Shown here one piece after another: positions 58,651 through 64,000 of a DNA stretch of 64,000 nt. This DNA comes from Helicobacter pylori. GTDB lineage: Bacteria; Campylobacterota; Campylobacteria; Campylobacterales; Helicobacteraceae. Where the stretch lies: assembly GCF_016755635.1 (NCBI RefSeq), contig NZ_CP051500.1, positions 310,001-374,000 on the forward strand, written 5' to 3'. The notes beneath the pieces are model-generated. The model did not search any database and was not told the DNA's origin. It was given only the letters and a program-made list of their open reading frames with translations. Both the position numbers and the translations under genes were made by a program. Each line of letters begins with the position of its first letter. Within the stretch, counting starts at the first letter, position 1.

Positions 58651-59076
58651 ATGCCAGACATTAGAAATCTTTACTTATCATTACTTGACTTAACAAAGAG
58701 GCTATGCAAAATAAGCAATAGACTTCGCATCATGCATTCATCTTGTTCTTTTTTTTAGCAAGGGAATATCGTGTTTTAGAAATAATGCATGAGATAATCC
58801 AAAAGGGTCCAAAAGGGTATGGATGGCTTAATACAGCGACTAGACAATGACTTAAAGGATGATTGCTCTTGCGTTCTTGTCCCTATTAAATATATACAGG
58901 GCTTATGCCTTGTTGGCAACATGAAACCTGACGAGTTATGCATATTGTTTATTAAAATCTGTGAACTGATTCGTTCGCAATGCAGAAGCAATCTGTCTCG
59001 TAGCTCCCTTTCTTTTATTGGTGGTGTAATTAGCGGCTTGAACAAGCAGATTCGTTTGTATCAAAAATGGAAATGA
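58651..59076 (+). pseudogene. Broken gene with T8 tract and 10-bp duplication
   Basis: ATG 58651, six bases after AAGGA, opens 35 codons (MPDIRNLYLSLLDLTKRL) and stops at TAG 58756 in a T8 run (58749-58756). The same frame reopens at 58819 (MDGLIQRLDNDLKDD) to the stop at 59076. Adding one T and removing one copy of the tandem 10-mer CCAAAAGGGT (58799-58818) joins both halves into one uninterrupted protein of about 140 aa through LAREYRVLEIMHEIIQKG. I see no known family; it is Cys-rich in the middle. This lies where 26695 has HP1074. Confidence 0.6.
58799..58818 (+). repeat. 10-bp tandem duplication
   Basis: CCAAAAGGGT is present twice in direct succession. The length is not a multiple of three. 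Confidence 0.95.
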
Positions 59077-59276
59077 GAAAAGGAAAATGCGATAATTTCT
59101 TTCCCTTATTGTTATGATAAATCACCATTGAAGGGCGTAAAAACACCCAAACAAAGCATTAAAAGACACAATAACCCTTTTGAATGTTGCGGTATTTGGC
59201 TTATTTTTATACTAAACCACTTTCAACATTAATCCGCTACTTCTTACCACACCACTTCTATATCACACTACCTTTA
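59077..59276. other. Intergenic, no gene seen
   Basis: 200 bases after the broken ORF up to the copP stop. AT-rich, with a run of cytosines in CACC/CACTACC triplets near 59245-59270. No ORF, RNA or strong hairpin recognised. Confidence 0.4.
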
Positions 59277-59477
59277 TTATATTACTTCTTGCCCCGCATC
59301 TAATAAAGCTTCCTTGATCAAATCCTGTGTCGCTGGAGCGTCAAATTCTACAACCACGCTCTTTTTTTCCACGCTCGCTTCAATAAAGCTCACGCCTTCA
59401 ATTTCGCCCACAAATTTTTCAATTTTATCCACGCAATGGTCGCAAGTAATGCTTGGCACTTGAAAAGTTGCTTTCAT
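59277..59477 (-). CDS. copP: Copper chaperone CopP
   Basis: 66 aa, a single heavy-metal-associated domain with Cys12 and Cys15 in ITCDHC. It binds copper and hands it to CopA. Its ATG directly follows the copA stop. Confidence 0.96.
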   Translation of the reverse strand: MKATFQVPSITCDHCVDKIEKFVGEIEGVSFIEASVEKKSVVVEFDAPATQDLIKEALLDAGQEVI

Positions 59478-61703
59478 TCAATGATCCTTAATTTTAAAAT
59501 TCCTTAGCCTTTGGGAGTTTAAAACCACACTCACAGAGCTTAAGCTCATCGCTAAACCCGCAATCGCCGGGCTTAACATGATATTAGCCTTATAAAGAAC
59601 CCCACAAGCTAAAGGGATAAACACGCTATTATAACAAAAAGCCCAAAACAAATTTTCTTTGATATTTTTAATGGTCGCTTGACTTAATTTAATCGCGCTA
59701 TAAACCGATTTAATATCGTTGTTAAAACTCACAATGTCCGCTGCTTGCACGCTCACATCGCTCCCTTTAGCCATCACCACTGCCACATCGCTCATAGCAA
59801 GGCTAGGAGCGTCATTCAAGCCATCGCCTACCATCATCACAATCTGCCCTTTTTCCTTAAGCTCTTTAATCTTGTTGAGCTTGTCTTGTGGTTTAGCGTT
59901 ACTGATATAGCCATCAATCCCTAATTCAAGCGCGCATTTTTTGACATTCTCTCTATTGTCCCCGCTTAAAAGAAAGGTGTTAATGCCTAATTTTTTGATT
60001 TGAGCGATATGCTCTTTCACGCCTTTTTTGGGCAAATCTTCTAAAACAAACACCCCTAAAAGCTCGTCTTCTTTTTCACTGATCACTCTACCCACAAACA
60101 CTAAAATCCCGTTTTCTTTAATTTCTAGCGTGTTAATAGGGTTAAAAAACTCGCTATTGCCTACTTTAATGATCTCTTTAGCGCCTTGATAATCTGTTTT
60201 AGCGCTGATGCCAAAACCCGTTTTCACCTTAACTCCGCTAATGTCTTTTAAGGGGGCGTTACGCTCTTTAGCGTATTCTACAATCCCTTTAGCGATGACA
60301 TGCTCGCTGCTCTTTTCAATACTGCCCGCTAAACTCAATAACTCTAATAATTCTATGTTAGAATGGACGCCTTTAACGATAGGTTTGCCGTTAGTGAGCG
60401 TGCCGGTTTTATCAAAAACGATCGTATTGACTAGCCTTGCTTTTTCCAAACTTTTAGCGTCTTTAAAAAATAAGCCTAAAGAACTCGCTTTTTGGTTCGC
60501 TACTAAAATACTCATAGGCGTAGCCAATCCTAAAGCGCAAGGGCAAGAAATCACTAAAACCGATACAAACACTTCTAAAGCGATTCCAAAATTCCACCAA
60601 AAATCGGGTTTAGGCGCGATGATGAGCCACACCACAAACGCTAAAATAGAAATAGCGATCACGCTTGGCACAAACACGCTTGAAACCTTATCCGCTAAGC
60701 GAGAAATCTCTGCCTTTGAGCTTTGAGCGTTATGGATCATTTCTATAATTTGAGACAAGGTGCTGTTTTTGTTATTTTGCGTGGCTTTCATTAAAAAACT
60801 CGTGTGGCTATTGAATGTCCCTGAAAAGACTTTATCGCCGACTTTTTTATAAACCGGCAACGCTTCGCCGCTTAACATGCTCTCATCTAATTCCCCTTCT
60901 CCCTCTATGATTTCACCATCTACTGCAATCGCGCTTCCAGGGAGGACTTTCAAAATATCCCCCACCACAATGCTATCCACTAAAACTTCAATCTGTTGGT
61001 TATTTTGCATTTTAAGGGCGGTTTTTGGGGCGTTTTTCATCAAGGCTTGCATAGCGTCTAAAGCTTTGTCTTTAGAAACATTTTCAATGCGTTTGCCCAC
61101 CATCACAAATGTTAAAATCACGCACACGCTTTCAAAATAATAATGCCCATAAGACCACTGGCTTGTATAAACGAAATACAATTGCCACAAGCTTGAAATT
61201 AAGGCAGCGCTTGTGCCTATGGCGATAAGGCTGCTCATGTTGGGCTGTCTGTGCCATAAGGCTTTAAACCCTTGAATGTAAAAATCCCTCCCCAAATGCA
61301 TGACAATGAGCGCGCCTATAAGCTGTAAGCAAGCGTTTAAAAAATTACTATGGTTGTTAATCGTAAGCAAGCTTTCAGGTAAAAGGCTAGGACTAAGCAT
61401 CGCCCCCATAGAAAGATACACCACAAAAAGCGTGAAAATAACCGCCAACACTAATTTAACATTAGGGCTAAAAAATTCTTTTTTTTCTTTAGTGAGGGTT
61501 TTTTTAGGGCTATAGCCTAGCTTTTCAATGAGTTTAAAAATCTCGTCTAAATTGGTTTCGTTTTCGTTAAATTCAATGTTAGCGCTCTTGTTTAAAAGGC
61601 TCACTTCTATTTTTTTCACAAAACTTTTACGCCCTAACGAGCGTTCAATCCCGCTAGAACACGCCGTGCAAGTCATTCCCTCTATGTAAAAAGATTCTTT
61701 CAT
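59478..61703 (-). CDS. copA: Copper-exporting P1B-ATPase CopA
   Basis: 741 aa. N-terminal HMA domain with GMTCTAC (Cys12, Cys15), eight membrane helices with the CPC motif in VISCPCALG, the phosphorylation site DKTGTLT, and the SEHVIAKG and GDGLNDAPSLAMSD hinge motifs. It exports copper. Overlaps pssA by 4 bases. Confidence 0.97.
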   Translation of the reverse strand: MKESFYIEGMTCTACSSGIERSLGRKSFVKKIEVSLLNKSANIEFNENETNLDEIFKLIEKLGYSPKKTLTKEKKEFFSPNVKLVLAVIFTLFVVYLSMGAMLSPSLLPESLLTINNHSNFLNACLQLIGALIVMHLGRDFYIQGFKALWHRQPNMSSLIAIGTSAALISSLWQLYFVYTSQWSYGHYYFESVCVILTFVMVGKRIENVSKDKALDAMQALMKNAPKTALKMQNNQQIEVLVDSIVVGDILKVLPGSAIAVDGEIIEGEGELDESMLSGEALPVYKKVGDKVFSGTFNSHTSFLMKATQNNKNSTLSQIIEMIHNAQSSKAEISRLADKVSSVFVPSVIAISILAFVVWLIIAPKPDFWWNFGIALEVFVSVLVISCPCALGLATPMSILVANQKASSLGLFFKDAKSLEKARLVNTIVFDKTGTLTNGKPIVKGVHSNIELLELLSLAGSIEKSSEHVIAKGIVEYAKERNAPLKDISGVKVKTGFGISAKTDYQGAKEIIKVGNSEFFNPINTLEIKENGILVFVGRVISEKEDELLGVFVLEDLPKKGVKEHIAQIKKLGINTFLLSGDNRENVKKCALELGIDGYISNAKPQDKLNKIKELKEKGQIVMMVGDGLNDAPSLAMSDVAVVMAKGSDVSVQAADIVSFNNDIKSVYSAIKLSQATIKNIKENLFWAFCYNSVFIPLACGVLYKANIMLSPAIAGLAMSLSSVSVVLNSQRLRNFKIKDH

Positions 61704-62413
61704 GCGTTCTTATTTTTATTAAAAATAATTTTTACCATTAAAAAGAGCCACCGAATGATGCCATAAATCAAATATAACCCCATAAACACGCTTAAAGCCT
61801 CTAAAGGGCGCACAAACACTAACGATAAAAAAATCAACACTAAGATGAAAAGCTTGAGATTCCATTTGACTTTTTTAAAATTAGGGTAGCGGATATTGCT
61901 CACCATAAGCACCCCCAACAAGACAATAAAGCTTAAAAATAACTTTTCTGTATTTCCTTTTAAAAAATGGTATTTGTTATCCAATAACACACAAAGCACC
62001 ACCAATACCGCCGCAGCAGGAATAGGGATACCGATGAAAGAATAGGGGTCGCTTGTGTTGGTGCTGATATTGAATCGCGCTAATCGTATCGCTCCAAAAA
62101 TCACAAACAACGCGCTCACCGCCATGCCTATGCGCCCAAAGTTATACCCCACATAAAAGTAAGCGATTAAGCTCGGAGCCACTCCAAAAGCGATTACATC
62201 AGCTAAGGAGTCAAATTCTATACCAAATTTGCTAGTGGTGTTGGTAAGCCTTGCGACACGCCCATCAAGCCCGTCTAAAATAAGGCTCGCTACCACTAAC
62301 CAACACGCCATGGCAAATTGGTAACTGGAAGCGTAAAAAATACTCATCATGCCTAAAAAAATACTGCTAGCGGTAAAAAGATTAGGGAAAAGATAGAGAG
62401 GGTTAATAGGCAT
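61700..62413 (-). CDS. pssA: CDP-diacylglycerol-serine O-phosphatidyltransferase
   Basis: 237 aa. The CDP-alcohol motif DGx2ARx8Gx3Dx3D is present (DGRVAR, then GIEFDSLAD, near residues 50-73), with about six membrane helices. It makes phosphatidylserine, the precursor of phosphatidylethanolamine. Sits between a small ORF and copA in the ftsH-pssA-copAP cluster. Confidence 0.95.
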   Translation of the reverse strand: MPINPLYLFPNLFTASSIFLGMMSIFYASSYQFAMACWLVVASLILDGLDGRVARLTNTTSKFGIEFDSLADVIAFGVAPSLIAYFYVGYNFGRIGMAVSALFVIFGAIRLARFNISTNTSDPYSFIGIPIPAAAVLVVLCVLLDNKYHFLKGNTEKLFLSFIVLLGVLMVSNIRYPNFKKVKWNLKLFILVLIFLSLVFVRPLEALSVFMGLYLIYGIIRWLFLMVKIIFNKNKNA

Positions 62414-62657
62414 TAGAGATTCTTTGTAACTTGGCTTTTAGAATAGGAATAAAAACGATTTTAAAATCAATTATGGGAATAAAAATCTTACAAGCGCTAA
62501 AAAACTCACAAAAAAAGAGCGTTAGAGCAAACGCTTTATAACGCTGTTGATAAGTGCGGGTTTTTAGAAAACAGAATTTAAAAAAAAGCTTTAAACAAAC
62601 AGAGTGTTTATCATAAGGCTTTAAACCCTTATCAAAAATCTGTTTGTAAGCTCGCAC
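62403..62657 (-). CDS. Small hypothetical protein between ftsH and pssA
   Basis: 84 aa from a possible GTG, 2 bases after the ftsH stop and overlapping pssA by 11 bases. Rich in Phe, Lys and Cys, with a hydrophobic stretch (ALTLFFCEFF) and codon use like its neighbours, but no clear ribosome site and no known family. It may be HP1070 or a chance frame. Confidence 0.4.
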   Translation of the reverse strand: MRAYKQIFDKGLKPYDKHSVCLKLFFKFCFLKTRTYQQRYKAFALTLFFCEFFSACKIFIPIIDFKIVFIPILKAKLQRISNAY

Positions 62658-62659
62658 TT

Positions 62660-64000
62660 TTAACTCGCTTGCTCTTCTAAAGGGATCAAACGGCTTTCTA
62701 AATTGTTGGTGGTCTCGTATTCGCTGATGATTTCACGCACCCTCTCGCCTGTAATGACTTCTTTGTCAAACAATTCTTTGACCATGATTTCAATCGCTTC
62801 TCTGTAGTCGCTCAAGGTTTGTTTGACATGCTCATAGCGTTCTTCTAGCAAGTTTTTAATGAAAAGATCCATTTCTTCTGCGGTCTTTTCGCTAAATTCC
62901 CTACTGCTCCCATAACCACCTCCCAAAAAGGCGTTCCGCTGTTTTTCTAACACCATAAGCCCACTGACACTACTCATGCCGTAGTAACTCACCATGCCTT
63001 TAATAATATCAGTCGCCCTTTCTAAATCGTTGCTCGCACCGGTAGAAATTTCTTCCAAAAAGACATCTTCAGCCGCTCTCCCGCCTAAAAGCACATCAAT
63101 TTCAGCGATGAGTTCGTGTTTTTGCATCAAGTATTTGTTTTCTTCGGGCGTGTTAAGGGTGTAGCCTAAAGCCGCCATGCCCCTTGGAATGATAGAGACT
63201 TTATTCACCCTAGCGCTCCCTTTAGTCATTTCAGAAATCACGGCATGCCCGCTTTCATGGTAGGCGACGATTTTCTTTTCCTTAGGACTGATGCGCCTAC
63301 TTTTCTTTTCTAGCCCAGCAATCCCTCTTTCAACCGCTTCTTTTAAATGCTGTTGTTTGACTTCTTTTTGGTTGTTTCGTCCCGCTAAAAGCGCGGCTTC
63401 ATTGATGATATTCGCTAAATCCGCTCCCGCAAGCCCTGCGGTGAGTTTGGCGACTTCTTGCAAATTCACATCATTAGCGAGTTTCACGCCTTTAATATGC
63501 ACTTTTAAGATTTCTACCCTGCCATTAAAATCAGGCTTATCCACTAAAACCTGCCTGTCAAAGCGCCCTGGACGCATTAAGGCCGGATCTAAGATTTCAG
63601 GGCGGTTCGTTGCGGCTAAGACAATCACAGGCGCGTTTTCGCTCCCAAAGCCATCCATTTCGGCTAAGAGCTGGTTTAAGGTTTGCTCTCTTTCATCGTT
63701 CCCGCTCACCACGCCTCCAGCCGCTCGGCTTTTACCTATGGCATCAATTTCATCAATAAAAATAATGCTAGGGGCTTGTTTTTTAGCGGTTTCAAACAAA
63801 TCCCTAACTCTGCTTGCCCCTAATCCCACAAACATTTCAATGAAACTGCTCCCTCCCATAGAGAAAAACGGCACATGCGCTTCGCCGGCCACCGCTTTGG
63901 CTAAAAGGGTTTTACCGGTTCCTGGAGGCCCTACTAATAACACGCCTTTAGGGATTTTAGCCCCTAAATTGGCGTATCGTTCAGGGTATTTTAAGAAATC
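62660..64000 (-). CDS. ftsH: ATP-dependent membrane protease FtsH (partial, N-terminus outside)
   Basis: The gene runs off the right end; 446 C-terminal residues are visible. AAA+ domain with Walker A GPPGTGKT, Walker [10 protein letters not shown], second region of homology [20 protein letters not shown], then the zinc protease motif HESGH and the helical C-terminal domain. It degrades membrane and short-lived proteins. It heads the ftsH-pssA-copA-copP cluster. Confidence 0.97.
   Translation of the reverse strand, partial: DFLKYPERYANLGAKIPKGVLLVGPPGTGKTLLAKAVAGEAHVPFFSMGGSSFIEMFVGLGASRVRDLFETAKKQAPSIIFIDEIDAIGKSRAAGGVVSGNDEREQTLNQLLAEMDGFGSENAPVIVLAATNRPEILDPALMRPGRFDRQVLVDKPDFNGRVEILKVHIKGVKLANDVNLQEVAKLTAGLAGADLANIINEAALLAGRNNQKEVKQQHLKEAVERGIAGLEKKSRRISPKEKKIVAYHESGHAVISEMTKGSARVNKVSIIPRGMAALGYTLNTPEENKYLMQKHELIAEIDVLLGGRAAEDVFLEEISTGASNDLERATDIIKGMVSYYGMSSVSGLMVLEKQRNAFLGGGYGSSREFSEKTAEEMDLFIKNLLEERYEHVKQTLSDYREAIEIMVKELFDKEVITGERVREIISEYETTNNLESRLIPLEEQAS

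Noticed and set aside
58776-59045. 89-codon minus-strand frame opposite the broken ORF
   Set aside because: No ribosome site; the plus-strand reading has the start signal and the repairable frame.

Overview
The window is chromosomal DNA of Helicobacter pylori. The whole gene set points to this species: PgdA with Asp14/His86/His90, HugZ with a C-terminal His245, the glutamate-rich polar protein ChePep, Hor and Hof outer-membrane proteins, Csd4 with Gln46/Glu49/His128, NixA, CopA-CopP and the pseudaminic-acid genes. Codon use is AT-rich, genes are tightly packed and often overlap, -10 boxes are extended TATAAT, and there are homopolymer tracts. HP numbers below are recalled names from strain 26695, not the result of a search.

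Layout. 1-7.0 kb (+): a secreted alginate-lyase-fold protein, a YceI-like periplasmic protein, hemL and two small membrane proteins, then a nitrilase-family amidase, pgdA, and a CxxC protein coupled to a COG0523 metal-chaperone GTPase. 7.0-13.5 kb (-): an MFS carrier, a 480-bp decayed stretch, hugZ, then tatA-argS and chePep-gmk. 13.6-19.5 kb: nucT, a Hor porin, the run flgH-pseF-pseG-pseH (L-ring plus flagellin-sugar synthesis), and convergent lpxK-nadE. 19.6-24.6 kb (+): tRNA-Arg(GCG), ilvC, minD-minE-dprA-ruvX, an Hcp-type Sel1-repeat gene with a G9 tract that is out of frame as written, and two hypothetical genes. 24.7-28.7 kb (-): pseudouridine synthase, recJ, pyrG. 29.0-36.9 kb (+): a degenerate PAP2-fold membrane protein, fliF-fliG-fliH-dxs-lepA.

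36.9-38.5 kb is a small accessory island with one intact PD-(D/E)XK-type ORF and several broken gene fragments. It joins lepA to the flgG block. From memory these two blocks lie far apart in 26695 but together in J99, so this looks like a rearrangement junction. 38.5-49.9 kb (-): flgG, kgtP, ftsK, addB, tkt, ribF, tlyA and a lipoprotein. 49.9-58.6 kb (mostly +): pyrB, hofB, msbA, an HpaA-like lipoprotein, a membrane-anchored Mrr-type nuclease, nixA with a NikR-type operator, the FliS co-chaperone (-) with a sigma-54-type promoter, and csd4. 58.6-59.3 kb carries a gene apparently broken by a T-tract change and a 10-bp duplication. 59.3-64 kb (-): the ftsH-hypothetical-pssA-copA-copP cluster, with ftsH cut by the window end.

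Themes are envelope and cell-shape remodelling (PgdA, Csd4, LpxK, MsbA), flagella (FlgH, FlgG, FliFGH, the FliS co-chaperone, ChePep, PseFGH), and metal or heme handling (HugZ, NixA, CopAP, the COG0523 GTPase, HemL). The most notable items are the G9 out-of-frame Hcp gene, the doubly disrupted ORF at 58651-59076, the restriction-remnant island at 36.9-38.5 kb, the membrane-tethered Mrr nuclease and the active-site-less PAP2 protein.
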